A stretch of 64,000 nt of DNA from CBDCGJ01 sp965216645 (GTDB taxonomy: Bacteria > Pseudomonadota > Alphaproteobacteria > GCA-2731375), in contig CBDCGJ010000017.1 of assembly GCA_965216645.1 (NCBI GenBank), positions 15,075 to 79,074 on the forward strand, read 5' to 3'. Positions 45,386 to 54,163 of the stretch are shown here, one piece after another. Under the pieces are notes generated by a model. The model was not told the origin of the DNA and did not search any database. It was given only the letters and a program-made list of their open reading frames with translations. The translations under genes were made by a program, and so were the position numbers. Within the stretch, counting starts at the first letter, position 1. Each line of letters starts with the position of its first letter.

Positions 45386-46063
45386 ATGCATCGCTATGGC
45401 CAGTTTTGCCCGATCGCCAAATCCACGGAAATTCTGGGCGAACGATGGACGATCCTGATCGTTCGCGAACTGGGCGCGGGCGGCGAGTCCTTCAACGCTC
45501 TTAAGAGAGGCCTGCCGCTGATCTCGCCGTCGCTGCTGTCGGCCCGGCTCAAGACGTTGGAGGCGGCGGGCGTGGTGACTCGATCCCATGAGAACAAGAA
45601 GGTCCGCTATCAGCTGACCGAAGCCGGCCGGGAGTTGAAACCCATCCTTCTGCAGATGGGAATCTGGGGCCATCGCTGGGCCCGCAGCAAGCTGACCCCC
45701 GACGATCTCGATCCCTCCCTGCTGATGTGGGACATCCATCGCACGATTAAGGCGGATTACTTCTCGCGCGAACGGACGGTCTTGTATTTCGAGTTCGGCG
45801 ACTTCGATGCCAAGCATCGCCGCTGGTGGCTCGTCGTCGAGGACGGCGACGTCGATGTCTGCATGAAGGACCCCGGCCACAACATCGATCTGTATGTCCT
45901 GACGGACGTCAGGACGCTGACCGCGGTGTGGATGGGCGATATGAGGCTCGGTCAGGCGCTGCGCCGACAGCACATTCGGTTAAGCGGCGATACGAAACTG
46001 CGCCGCGACATCAAGACCTGGCTCAGATGCAACTACTTCGCCGACGTTAAGTCGGCGGTCTAA
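45386..46063 (+). CDS. HxlR-type regulator with a C-terminal ligand-like domain, paralogue
   Basis: This 225-residue protein has the winged helix MHRYGQFCPIAKSTEILGER, then FNALKRGLPLISPSLLSARLKTLEAAGVV, and a C-terminal domain with WWLVVEDGDVDVCMKDPGHNIDLYVLTDVRTLTAVW. It shares its whole plan with the regulator at 40017-40772. The conserved Cys in GQFCP may sense oxidants, as in other HxlR/HypR members. It is divergent from the AhpD-like gene and probably represses it. Confidence 0.82.
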   Translation: MHRYGQFCPIAKSTEILGERWTILIVRELGAGGESFNALKRGLPLISPSLLSARLKTLEAAGVVTRSHENKKVRYQLTEAGRELKPILLQMGIWGHRWARSKLTPDDLDPSLLMWDIHRTIKADYFSRERTVLYFEFGDFDAKHRRWWLVVEDGDVDVCMKDPGHNIDLYVLTDVRTLTAVWMGDMRLGQALRRQHIRLSGDTKLRRDIKTWLRCNYFADVKSAV

Positions 46064-46189
46064 AGACAAAATCGCCGCACATTCGCTAGCCGGCGAATAA
46101 TAACTGTATATTGCTAATATTCTAAAGATATCCAAGAATGCCGATGTGCATGGGCGTCGCAGTTTCGCGCGCGCCAAGGAGGGTGGGAT

Positions 46190-47311
46190 ATGAAACTTCA
46201 CACTTTTGTTAGAAACATATTGATCGCAATCGGCTTCGTCATGGCGAGCTACTCGGTGGTTTGGGCCTGCACGGGCATCATGCTCACCGGGTCCGACGGC
46301 TCTATCGTACGCGCCCGCACCGTGGAGTGGGGACCCTTCGATCTGAAGCCGACGCTCGACATTGTGCCGCGGGGTTATGTCTACGATGTCGGCAAGATGC
46401 CCGACGGTCGACCCGGCGCGACATGGGCCGGGAAATACGGCGTGGTCGGAACCAGCATGCTCGGCCATCCCACGCCAGGCGACGGCATCAACGAAGCGGG
46501 CCTGTCGGCCGGACTGTTCTACCTGCCGGGCTTTACGGAGTATCAGTCTTATGACCCCGACGCCGCCGACCGCTCCATCGCCGGGATCAACCTCGCCGGT
46601 TATGTCCTGTCGATGTTCGAGACAGTCGACGAAGTCCGCGAGGGGTTGAAGAATATCCGCGTCGTCGCCATCGACGATCCGAAGCTGGGCTTTCCATTTC
46701 CCCTCCACATGCTCGTGGCGGATCGGCATGGCGGGCGGATCGTCGTCGAATATATCGGTGGCAAGCCGGTCGTCTTCGACGCGCCGCTCGGCGTGATTAC
46801 CAATTCGCCGACCTACGACTGGCATCTCACCAACTTGCGGAACTACATCAATCTCTCAGGCGTGTCCCTGCCGACCAGGACGGTGGCCGGCAACGACTTC
46901 GCCCCGCTTGGCGCCGGCAGCGGCATGATCGGTCTGCCCGGCGACTTCACCCCGCCGTCTCGCTTCGTGCGGGCCGCGGCGTTTTCCCACTCGGCCCGCA
47001 AGACCAGCGGCGCCTACGACACGGTGCGCGAAGCTTTCCGTATTCTTGACAATTTTAACATCCCGATCGGCGCGGCCGAAGGGGCGGAGGATGATGTGGA
47101 GAGCGGAGATCTTCTTTACAGCGCCACGCAGTGGACCACGGCAGCGGACTCGACCAATCTGAAATTTTACTTTCACACGCAGTTCGACCGCCGGGTCCAT
47201 GTCGTCGACCTGAAACGGATCGACTTCGGCGCCGACAAATCGACCATGCACCGCCGGTCCATCGGGGACAGCGGCAAGCCGACGCTTGTCGACATGACAC
47301 CGGGCGGTTGA
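46190..47311 (+). CDS. Exported choloylglycine-hydrolase-like (linear amide C-N) hydrolase
   Basis: This 373-residue Ntn-hydrolase has an N-terminal signal peptide (LIAIGFVMASYSVVWA). Cleavage would expose C27, the expected nucleophile, in ACTGIMLTGSDGSIVRARTVEWG. Further family landmarks are the GINEAGLSAGLFYLP segment and TNSPTYDWHLTNLRNY. It should cleave amide bonds such as those of bile acids, penicillin V or acyl-homoserine lactones in the periplasm. A strong AGGAGGG ribosome site precedes the ATG. Confidence 0.88.
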   Translation: MKLHTFVRNILIAIGFVMASYSVVWACTGIMLTGSDGSIVRARTVEWGPFDLKPTLDIVPRGYVYDVGKMPDGRPGATWAGKYGVVGTSMLGHPTPGDGINEAGLSAGLFYLPGFTEYQSYDPDAADRSIAGINLAGYVLSMFETVDEVREGLKNIRVVAIDDPKLGFPFPLHMLVADRHGGRIVVEYIGGKPVVFDAPLGVITNSPTYDWHLTNLRNYINLSGVSLPTRTVAGNDFAPLGAGSGMIGLPGDFTPPSRFVRAAAFSHSARKTSGAYDTVREAFRILDNFNIPIGAAEGAEDDVESGDLLYSATQWTTAADSTNLKFYFHTQFDRRVHVVDLKRIDFGADKSTMHRRSIGDSGKPTLVDMTPGG

Positions 47312-47342
47312 TTGCCGAAATCCGGGGATATTAGCGGGTCGC

Positions 47343-48188
47343 CTACTTCTTCCGCTTCTTCGCCATCGCCGGCATCGGCGGGACCAGGAGGGCGGGATCC
47401 AGCCGCTCGCGGAACCAGTTGACGCGCCAGTCGAGATGGGGGCCGGTGGAGCGGCCGGTGCTGCCGACGGTGCCGATGCGCTCCCCCTGCTTGACCAATT
47501 GCCCGACCTTCACGTCGACCGCCAGCATGTGAGAGTAGGTCGAGGAGAGACCGTGGCCATGGTCGATGATGATGGTGCCGCCGGTGAAGTAGAGATCCTT
47601 GGCCGCCATGGTCACCTTGCCGTCGGACATGGAAACCACTGGCGTCCCCGCCGGCGCGGCGACGTCGATGCCGTAATGGGGCCGGCGCGGCTGGCCATTG
47701 AGAACCCGTCGGCTGCCATAGACGCCGGTGACGATGCCTTTGACCGGCCAGATGAAGCCGCTTTCGAACCAAGCTTGCGGGCTGTTGTTGGCGCGGGCGA
47801 TGCCGATTTGCCGGTTCTCTTGTCTGATCCGCTCGAGCGCCTTTTTCGATGGCGTTACCATGCCCTTCTTCAGGCCGCGGATATGCTGGGTCTTGTAGGT
47901 ACGGGTCGCGATCTTCAGGGTCTGCTTTTGCTGGCTGCCGTCCGGCAGGCGGACGTCGAGCACGGTCTTCTTCTTGTAGTCGCGGTGGAAGCCGAAGACG
48001 AACTTGCCGCTGGGCGAAACCCGGAGCTTGCGGCCATTCAGGGTAACCTTAGCCTTCGGATCGGTTTGACCGATCACCAACCCGCCCTGCACGAGTTCGC
48101 CAGAAAGGCTATACGGCGCACGGGCCTGGGCCGTCGTAACGGCGGCGGTCAACAGCAACCAAAAGCTAAAGCAAAGTACCTTGCGCAT
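47343..48188 (-). CDS. Periplasmic M23-family peptidase
   Basis: This 281-residue protein has a signal peptide (MRKVLCFSFWLLLTAAVTTA), a small beta domain, and an M23 domain with RPHYGIDVAAPAGTPV (H-x3-D zinc ligands) and GPHLDWRVNW. The last motif is HLD rather than the HLH of LytM, a variant found in related M23 proteins. It probably cleaves peptidoglycan cross-links. Its start overlaps the xseA stop by 23 bp, so the two genes are in one transcript. Confidence 0.87.
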   Translation of the reverse strand: MRKVLCFSFWLLLTAAVTTAQARAPYSLSGELVQGGLVIGQTDPKAKVTLNGRKLRVSPSGKFVFGFHRDYKKKTVLDVRLPDGSQQKQTLKIATRTYKTQHIRGLKKGMVTPSKKALERIRQENRQIGIARANNSPQAWFESGFIWPVKGIVTGVYGSRRVLNGQPRRPHYGIDVAAPAGTPVVSMSDGKVTMAAKDLYFTGGTIIIDHGHGLSSTYSHMLAVDVKVGQLVKQGERIGTVGSTGRSTGPHLDWRVNWFRERLDPALLVPPMPAMAKKRKK

Positions 48189-49638
48189 CGTCGTCTGTCT
48201 TCTTTCTTCGTGGTTTCGCCGGCGCGGGTTTCTTGGGCGAGTCTGTGCCGTCGACGGTGGCCGGGACTGCGCCGTCGGCGAACTCGATACTGAGGCCCTG
48301 GCCCGGCTCCGTGTCCGCCGCCCGCAGGATCGGCGCGCCGTCGCGCTGCCGCACCAGGGCGAAGCCCCGCGCCAAAACGTTCTGATAGGAATAGGAGGTC
48401 AGCAACTTGCCCTGCAGGGACAGACGTTGCTCCGCCTCCCGCACCGATTGCCGGCCCGCCTGACCCAAACGGCGGGTGTGGCCGGACAGGCGTTCGATTT
48501 GGCGCGCGATCTCCCGTTGCAGCAGGGTAGGGCGAAACGCGGCGCCGACCGCCGCCAGCTGCTGTACCCGGTTCTGCCGGAGCGCCAGCATGGCCCGCCC
48601 CAACCGCTCGCCGACATCGTCGAAGCGTTGGCTGGCCAACGACAGCAATTCGCGCGGGCCGCGCAAGCCGCGGGCGAGACCGGTCAAGGCCCGCTGCCGG
48701 TCGTCCAGCAACCGCCGCACCGCTTGAGCTTTCCGCTTCTCCAGATCGTTCAGGGTCAGCATCAGATCGGCCCGCACCGGCACGGCCATCTCCGCCGCCG
48801 CCGTTGGCGTCGGTGCGCGGCGGTCGCTGGCGTAATCGATCAGGGTGGTGTCGGTTTCGTGCCCGACGGCGGAGATCAGCGGGATCTCGCTGGCCGCCGC
48901 GGCGCGCACCACCGGTTCCTCATTGAAAGCCCAGAGGTCCTCGATCGAACCGCCGCCGCGGGCGACGATCAGCAGGTCCGGCCGCGGCACCGGCCCGTCG
49001 GCCGGCAGGGCGTTGAAGCCGTCGATGGCAGCAGCAATCTGCTTCGCCGCCCCTTCCCCCTGCACCAGGACCGGCCAAAGCAGGACGCGGCGGGGAAAGC
49101 GGTCCGCGAGGCGGTGCAGAATGTCGCGAATCACCGCGCCTGTGGGCGAGGTGACGACGCCGACGACCTCCGGCAGGAACGGCAGTTCCCGCTTACGTTC
49201 CGCATCGAACAGGCCTTCCGCCGCCAGCTTCTTGCGCCGCTCCTCCAACTGGGCGAGCAGCGCGCCGACGCCGGCCGGCGCCATCTGCTCGACGACAAGC
49301 TGATACTTCGAGCGGGCCGGATAGGTCGACAGCTTGCCGGTGCAGACCACCTCCAAGCCGTCCTCGGGCTTGAAGCGCAGGCGCTGGGCGACGCCGCGCC
49401 AGCAGACGCCGTCGATCACCGACTTCTCGTCCTTGAGGGCGAAATAAACATGGCCGGAGCGCGGCCGGGCCAGGCCGGAGATTTCCCCCCGCACGCGGAC
49501 ATAGCCGAAATTGTCCTCCACCGTCCGCTTCAATGCAAAGGACAGTTCGGTGACCGAAAATTCCGGCAGATTCGGCGCCGGTTCCAAGTCCAAGTTGTCG
49601 CTCATGGCAGGATTCTGCTGTTCCGAAATGTCCGCCAT
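48166..49638 (-). CDS. xseA: Exodeoxyribonuclease VII large subunit
   Basis: This 490-residue protein has the N-terminal OB fold (EFSVTELSFALKRTVEDNFGYVRVRGEISG), the catalytic domain (GVVTSPTGAVIRDILHRLADRFP, LIVARGGGSIEDLWAFNEE, SAVGHETDTTLIDYASDRRAPTPTAAAE) and a C-terminal coiled coil. It degrades single-stranded DNA together with XseB, whose gene is not here. ATG 49638 or 49605 may be the start; neither has a strong ribosome site. It is divergent from purD with 53 bp between. Confidence 0.92.
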   Translation of the reverse strand: MADISEQQNPAMSDNLDLEPAPNLPEFSVTELSFALKRTVEDNFGYVRVRGEISGLARPRSGHVYFALKDEKSVIDGVCWRGVAQRLRFKPEDGLEVVCTGKLSTYPARSKYQLVVEQMAPAGVGALLAQLEERRKKLAAEGLFDAERKRELPFLPEVVGVVTSPTGAVIRDILHRLADRFPRRVLLWPVLVQGEGAAKQIAAAIDGFNALPADGPVPRPDLLIVARGGGSIEDLWAFNEEPVVRAAAASEIPLISAVGHETDTTLIDYASDRRAPTPTAAAEMAVPVRADLMLTLNDLEKRKAQAVRRLLDDRQRALTGLARGLRGPRELLSLASQRFDDVGERLGRAMLALRQNRVQQLAAVGAAFRPTLLQREIARQIERLSGHTRRLGQAGRQSVREAEQRLSLQGKLLTSYSYQNVLARGFALVRQRDGAPILRAADTEPGQGLSIEFADGAVPATVDGTDSPKKPAPAKPRRKKTDDDAQGTLL

Positions 49639-49691
49639 GCTACAAGACCCGGCGAGATTGCGAAACCGCGCGCGGCTAAAGAGGGGAAGCG

Positions 49692-50966
49692 ATGAGGGTT
49701 CTGGTGGTGGGCAACGGCGCCCGCGAACATGCGTTATGTTGGAAACTGGCTCAGTCGCCGCGAATCGACCAACTGTTCGCCGCACCGGGCAACGCCGGCA
49801 TGGAGCAAGTGGCGACCTGCCGCGCCGTCGCCGTCGACGATCATCCGGGTCTGATCAAACTCTGCCGGGACGAGACCATCGACTTTGTCGTCGTCGGCCC
49901 GGAAGCGCCCCTGGTGGCCGGTTTGGTCGACGATCTGAACGCCGCCGGTATCCGTGCTTTCGGCCCCAACAAGGCGGCAGCAGCCCTCGAAGGCTCCAAG
50001 GCCTTCGCCAAGGATTTCTTCCAGCGCCACAATATCCCCACCGCCGCCTACCGGCGTTTCAACGATGCCGACGCGGCCGAGGCTTATATCCGCGAACAGG
50101 GCGCGCCCATCGTGGTGAAGGCCGACGGTCTGGCCGCCGGCAAAGGCGCTATCGTCTGCGACACGGTCGACCTGGCGGTGGCGGCAGCCCGGGACATCCT
50201 GGCCGGCCGCTTCGGCGACGCTGGCAACGAGATCGTGGTGGAAGAATTCATGATCGGCGAGGAAGCCAGCTTCTTCGCCCTCAGCGACGGCACCAACATA
50301 TTGCCGTTGATTGGTGCTCAGGATCACAAGCGGGTCGGCGATGGTGATGTCGGCCCCAATACCGGCGGCATGGGCGCCTATTCCCCCGCCCCCGTTTTCG
50401 ACGCGGCCATGCTCGATCTGACTATGCAGCGCATCATCGAACCCACCGTGGCCGGCATGGCAGCGGAAGGGCGCCCGTTCAAGGGCGTGCTCTATGCCGG
50501 CCTGATGATCACCGCCGAGGGACCGAAGATGATCGAGTACAATGTCCGTTTCGGCGACCCGGAAACCCAGGTGATCCTGCCCCGCCTCGCCTCCGACCTG
50601 CTGCCGGCATTGGAAGCCGCGGCGGACGGCAATCTGGCCGACGTCGATCTGGACTGGCGCGACGACGCGGCGGTCTGCGTGGTGATGGCGACCGAGGGCT
50701 ATCCGGAGGCTTACGAGAACGGTTCCGAAATCCGCGGTCTCGACCGGGCCGACGCGATGGCCGGCGTCACCGTATTTCATGCCGGCACGAAGCGGGACGG
50801 AACGCGCATTCTGGCCCATGGCGGCCGGGTTCTTGGCGTCACCGCCCTGGCGTCCGACGTACGGACCGCCACGGACGCCGCCTATGCCGCCGTCGACGCC
50901 ATCGATTGGCCGCAGGGATTCTGCCGAACCGATATCGCCAGGCCCGCCTTCGAAACTGAAAATTAA
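49692..50966 (+). CDS. purD: Phosphoribosylamine-glycine ligase
   Basis: This 424-residue ATP-grasp enzyme starts MRVLVVGNGAREHALCWKLA and shows FGPNKAAAALEGSKAFAKDF, VVKADGLAAGKGAIV, NTGGMGAYSP and EYNVRFGDPETQ. It joins phosphoribosylamine and glycine in purine synthesis. GAGGGGAAG precedes the ATG. The divergent pairing with xseA is common in alphaproteobacteria. Confidence 0.94.
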   Translation: MRVLVVGNGAREHALCWKLAQSPRIDQLFAAPGNAGMEQVATCRAVAVDDHPGLIKLCRDETIDFVVVGPEAPLVAGLVDDLNAAGIRAFGPNKAAAALEGSKAFAKDFFQRHNIPTAAYRRFNDADAAEAYIREQGAPIVVKADGLAAGKGAIVCDTVDLAVAAARDILAGRFGDAGNEIVVEEFMIGEEASFFALSDGTNILPLIGAQDHKRVGDGDVGPNTGGMGAYSPAPVFDAAMLDLTMQRIIEPTVAGMAAEGRPFKGVLYAGLMITAEGPKMIEYNVRFGDPETQVILPRLASDLLPALEAAADGNLADVDLDWRDDAAVCVVMATEGYPEAYENGSEIRGLDRADAMAGVTVFHAGTKRDGTRILAHGGRVLGVTALASDVRTATDAAYAAVDAIDWPQGFCRTDIARPAFETEN

Positions 50967-51056
50967 CGATTTATTAGCGGATTCCATACATTGCTATTTA
51001 TCCGAATGACGAATATGTTTTCGCCAGCGACGTAGCTGCTTGGGGATTGTGAGACT

Positions 51057-52175
51057 ATGGTTGACCACATTACCGTCGATCCGATTTATGAGACCGTTTC
51101 CCGCGACGACTTCCGCGCGATGATTGAGGTCGACCGCTATGGCCGGCGCACCGATGCGTTCGACGGCATCATTTCCGCCACCCACGACCATTTCTGGGAT
51201 CCGATGGACACCGGCTATATCGACTTCGACGACGATTTCGATGTCGAAAAGCAGCCGATCATGCCGGCGGATCAGCTCATCGAGCTGAAGTCCGCCGTCG
51301 TCGACAGGTTGGACGAAGGTCAGCAGATCCAGCTCGGCAATCAGATCATGCGCTGGAATTTGAGCAACATTCTGCATGGCGAGCAGGGCGCGCTGTCTCT
51401 CAGCGCCAGCCTCTGTCACCTGCTCACCGACCCGGGCGCCCAGGAATACGCCGCCAACCAGGCGCGTGAGGAAGCCCGCCATGTCACCGGCTTCGCCCGC
51501 TATATCGAAGCCCGCTGGGGCACGCCCTGTCCGGTCGGCAACACCCTCGGCAGCCTGCTCGACGAGTTGGTCGGCGCCGAGGAGATTTACAAGAAGCTGG
51601 TCGGTATGCAGCTCTTGGTCGAAGGCCTGGCCATGGGCGCCTTCGCCAGCATCCATTCGAAAACCTTCGATCCGACCCTGAAACGTCTGACCCAATTGGT
51701 GATGACCGACGAGGCGTTCCATCACAAGTTCGGCAAGATCTGGGCCGAGCGGACTATTCCGAAGCTGAGCGAGAAGGAACATCACCGGGTCGAGGACTGG
51801 GCCGCCCGCTGCTTCGAAACCCTGCTGTTCAATTTGGTGAATGTGGAACAGAAGCAAGACATTTACGGACAATTCGGCCTCGATTGGGAGTGGGTGCGGG
51901 AGGCCTGTCAGGAGGTTTTCTCCGACGACGACCGGCGCGAGCTGCTGAAGGAGCAGACCAATATTTTCCGCGTGCTGATCAAGACCCTGGTCAAGGCCGG
52001 CATCATCACGGACCGGACCCGGCAGATCTATGCCATGTGGGTCGACGTCGACGAGCTCGAGGGCGAGAGCGACGAAATGGTCGGCGACGCCATCGCCGCC
52101 GAGGGCATCGACTATCTGCGCGACATCAACAAGAAACGCCGGGTGATCGGCCAGAAACCGGTGCTGGTGGCGTAA
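51057..52175 (+). CDS. Ferritin-like diiron protein of unknown substrate
   Basis: This 372-residue helical protein has two clear E...ExxH halves: E109 with E139-A-R-H142, and E189 with E219-A-F-H222. This is the carboxylate-bridged diiron site of R2-like and AurF-like oxygenases. It therefore probably activates O2 to oxidise an organic substrate. It stands alone downstream of purD with an 90-bp gap and a weak ribosome site. No ferredoxin or reductase is adjacent. Confidence 0.75.
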   Translation: MVDHITVDPIYETVSRDDFRAMIEVDRYGRRTDAFDGIISATHDHFWDPMDTGYIDFDDDFDVEKQPIMPADQLIELKSAVVDRLDEGQQIQLGNQIMRWNLSNILHGEQGALSLSASLCHLLTDPGAQEYAANQAREEARHVTGFARYIEARWGTPCPVGNTLGSLLDELVGAEEIYKKLVGMQLLVEGLAMGAFASIHSKTFDPTLKRLTQLVMTDEAFHHKFGKIWAERTIPKLSEKEHHRVEDWAARCFETLLFNLVNVEQKQDIYGQFGLDWEWVREACQEVFSDDDRRELLKEQTNIFRVLIKTLVKAGIITDRTRQIYAMWVDVDELEGESDEMVGDAIAAEGIDYLRDINKKRRVIGQKPVLVA

Positions 52176-52358
52176 GCGGCCGCGCTGTCGAAGCAGAACC
52201 TACCGATCTCATGATAGCCGGCTCGCCGCGGCAGAGTACGGCGGGGTGCGCAAGCATGCCGACGATTTCGGGGACAGCCATCGTCCCTTCGAACGGAACC
52301 CGTCCATAAACACGGATAATTACGGATCACACAAATCGAGAGCGGCCCATCACCTAAA

Positions 52359-52457
52359 TCAAAGGGTCAGACCCTTTGAATATGGATAGGGCAGCTATTT
52401 CCCAGATTTTAAAGGAACCATTGGCGTAACCGAATATCAAAGGGTCTGACCCTTTGA
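52359..52457. repeat. Palindrome doublet 1
   Basis: Two copies of a 21-bp palindrome with core CAAAGGGTCTGACCCTTTG lie at 52359-52379 (one base differs, CAG for CTG) and 52437-52457. Their starts are 78 bp apart. Confidence 0.85.
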
Positions 52458-52663
52458 TTTCCAATTGAGCCCCGGTCTATGCCGGAATAGCCGAAGATGG
52501 TCAGGTGCTTTGGTGCCCGGCCGGCGATGCCTCAGGCCATGCTGAGGACAGACCGGACATGCAGAAGGCAACCGTCGACGGGCACCAAAGGCGCCCCAGC
52601 AGGCCTTGTCGATGGAGCTGAACGAACCCGGGAGAGACCCGCGGGCGCGGCGTGCGATCAATT

Positions 52664-52761
52664 TCAAAGGGTCTGACCCTTTGAAATACCGAAATCCGCG
52701 TAAGCTGCATATTTTCCCACATAGACGGCAGATATCGAAATCAAAGGGTCTGACCCTTTGA
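52664..52761. repeat. Palindrome doublet 2
   Basis: The same palindrome occurs at 52664-52684 and 52741-52761, starts 77 bp apart. The spacer shares a short AGCT...TTTTCCCA segment with that of doublet 1 but is otherwise different. Confidence 0.85.
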
Positions 52762-52814
52762 TTTCTGACGCTTTGATGTCGATTCGCGCTGCCATTGGAC
52801 ACTGTCACCCTCGG

Positions 52815-54059
52815 TCAAGCCGGCGGGGTCAGGTAGCGGGCGGCTTCGTCGAGGCGCTCGGCGCTCTCCCGGATCTCCTGCCGCGCGACGCCGCGCAGAT
52901 GCACCTCGTCGGGACCGTCGGCATAGCGCAGGGTGCGGCCACCGGTATAGATATCGCCGAGCGGCGTGTCGGGACTGATCCCCATGGCCCCGAAGACCTG
53001 CATGGCCCGGTCGGCGACCCGGCAATGCAGCTGCGGGATCAGCGCCTTGATCATGGAAATTTCCTTACGCGCCGCCCGCGCGCCGACCTTGTCGATCAGA
53101 TAGGCGGTCTTCAGCACCAGCAGCCGCGCCTGCTCGATCTCGATGCGGGAGCGGGCGATCTCCTCCATCACCGAGCCATGCTCGTGCAGATACTTGCCGA
53201 AGGTCTTACGCTCCTGCGCCCGTGCGCACATCAGTTCCAAGGCCAGCTCCATGGCGCCGATCGAACGCATGCAGTGGTGGATGCGGCCGGGGCCAAGACG
53301 CGCCTGCGCCATCATGAAACCGTCACCTTCCCCGCCCAGCAGGTTCTCCGCTGGCACCCGCACATCGCGGAAGATCACCTCGCAATGGCCAGCGGGGGAG
53401 TGATGATTGAGCACCGAGATGTTGCGCACGACCTCAACGCCCGGCCAGTCCTTGGGCACCAGCACCATGCTCTGTTGCCGATGACGCGGCCCGTCCGGAT
53501 CGGTCTTACCCATGACGATGAACAGCCGGCAGTTGGGATGGGCGGCGTTGGAAATGAACCATTTCCGGCCGTTGATCACATAGTCGCCGCCGTCGCGGCG
53601 GATTAGCGTCTGGATATTGCTGGCGTCCGAAGAGGCCACGTCGGGCTCGGTCATGGCAAACGAGGAGCGAATCTCGCCGTTCAGCAGTGGCCGCAACCAT
53701 TCCTCATACTGCGCCGGGCTGGCGAACATATGCAGCAATTCCATATTGCCGGTGTCCGGCGCGTTGCAGTTGAAGACCTCGGCCGACCAGGGCACCCGGC
53801 CCATGATCTCCGCCAACGGCGCATAGTCGAGATTGCTTAGGCCATGGCCGGGCTCGTCCTCCTTCAGTGCGGGTAGGAACATGTTCCACAGGCCTTCCTC
53901 CCGCGCCAAGGCCTTCAAATCGGCCATGAACGGGACCGGGAAATTTCCCTTTTTGACCTCGGCCCGATGCTCGGGGATACGGGGCACGATATGCTGATCC
54001 ATGAAGTTCAGCAGCCGGATGCGCAGCTCCTGACAGGCGGGGGAATAATCGAAATCCAT
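52815..54059 (-). CDS. Acyl-CoA dehydrogenase, ACAD10/11-like
   Basis: This 414-residue flavoprotein starts MDFDYSPACQELRIRLLNFM and has SSFAMTEPDVASSDASNIQT, VINGRKWFISNAAHPNCRLF, the LGPGRIHHCMRSIGAMELALE helix region and a C-terminal YTGGRTLRYADGPDEVHLRGVA. This pattern resembles the dehydrogenase half of ACAD10/ACAD11. Those enzymes work with an APH-type kinase on 4-hydroxyacyl-CoA, and such kinase genes lie 3-5 kb away. GGAG precedes the ATG. It is divergent from a LysR gene. Confidence 0.88.
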   Translation of the reverse strand: MDFDYSPACQELRIRLLNFMDQHIVPRIPEHRAEVKKGNFPVPFMADLKALAREEGLWNMFLPALKEDEPGHGLSNLDYAPLAEIMGRVPWSAEVFNCNAPDTGNMELLHMFASPAQYEEWLRPLLNGEIRSSFAMTEPDVASSDASNIQTLIRRDGGDYVINGRKWFISNAAHPNCRLFIVMGKTDPDGPRHRQQSMVLVPKDWPGVEVVRNISVLNHHSPAGHCEVIFRDVRVPAENLLGGEGDGFMMAQARLGPGRIHHCMRSIGAMELALELMCARAQERKTFGKYLHEHGSVMEEIARSRIEIEQARLLVLKTAYLIDKVGARAARKEISMIKALIPQLHCRVADRAMQVFGAMGISPDTPLGDIYTGGRTLRYADGPDEVHLRGVARQEIRESAERLDEAARYLTPPA

Positions 54060-54108
54060 CTTGCGTCTCCTCTCTCTCCGGCGGTAGAGGGAACGATAGG
54101 CTCAACCA

Positions 54109-54127
54109 ATAAATAACACGAATTTAT
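54109..54127. promoter_or_regulatory. Candidate LysR-type binding site
   Basis: ATAAAT and ATTTAT face each other over 7 bases in the AT-rich gap between the divergent acyl-CoA dehydrogenase and LysR genes. It fits the T-N11-A form of LysR sites. Confidence 0.35.
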
Positions 54128-54163
54128 CTTATTAATGTCTAAACATTCATGATATTTATGATT

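Larger units (their letters stand above)
52176..52814. other. Gene-free stretch carrying two palindrome doublets
   Basis: The 639 bases hold two doublets of the 21-bp palindrome (listed separately) and, between them at 52458-52663, a GC-rich segment with no supported gene. A short piece near 52303-52330 resembles a degenerate IS target repeat. Confidence 0.5.

Noticed and set aside
48181..49695. A 504-residue plus-strand frame
   Set aside because: It is antisense to xseA, whose motifs are clear on the minus strand.
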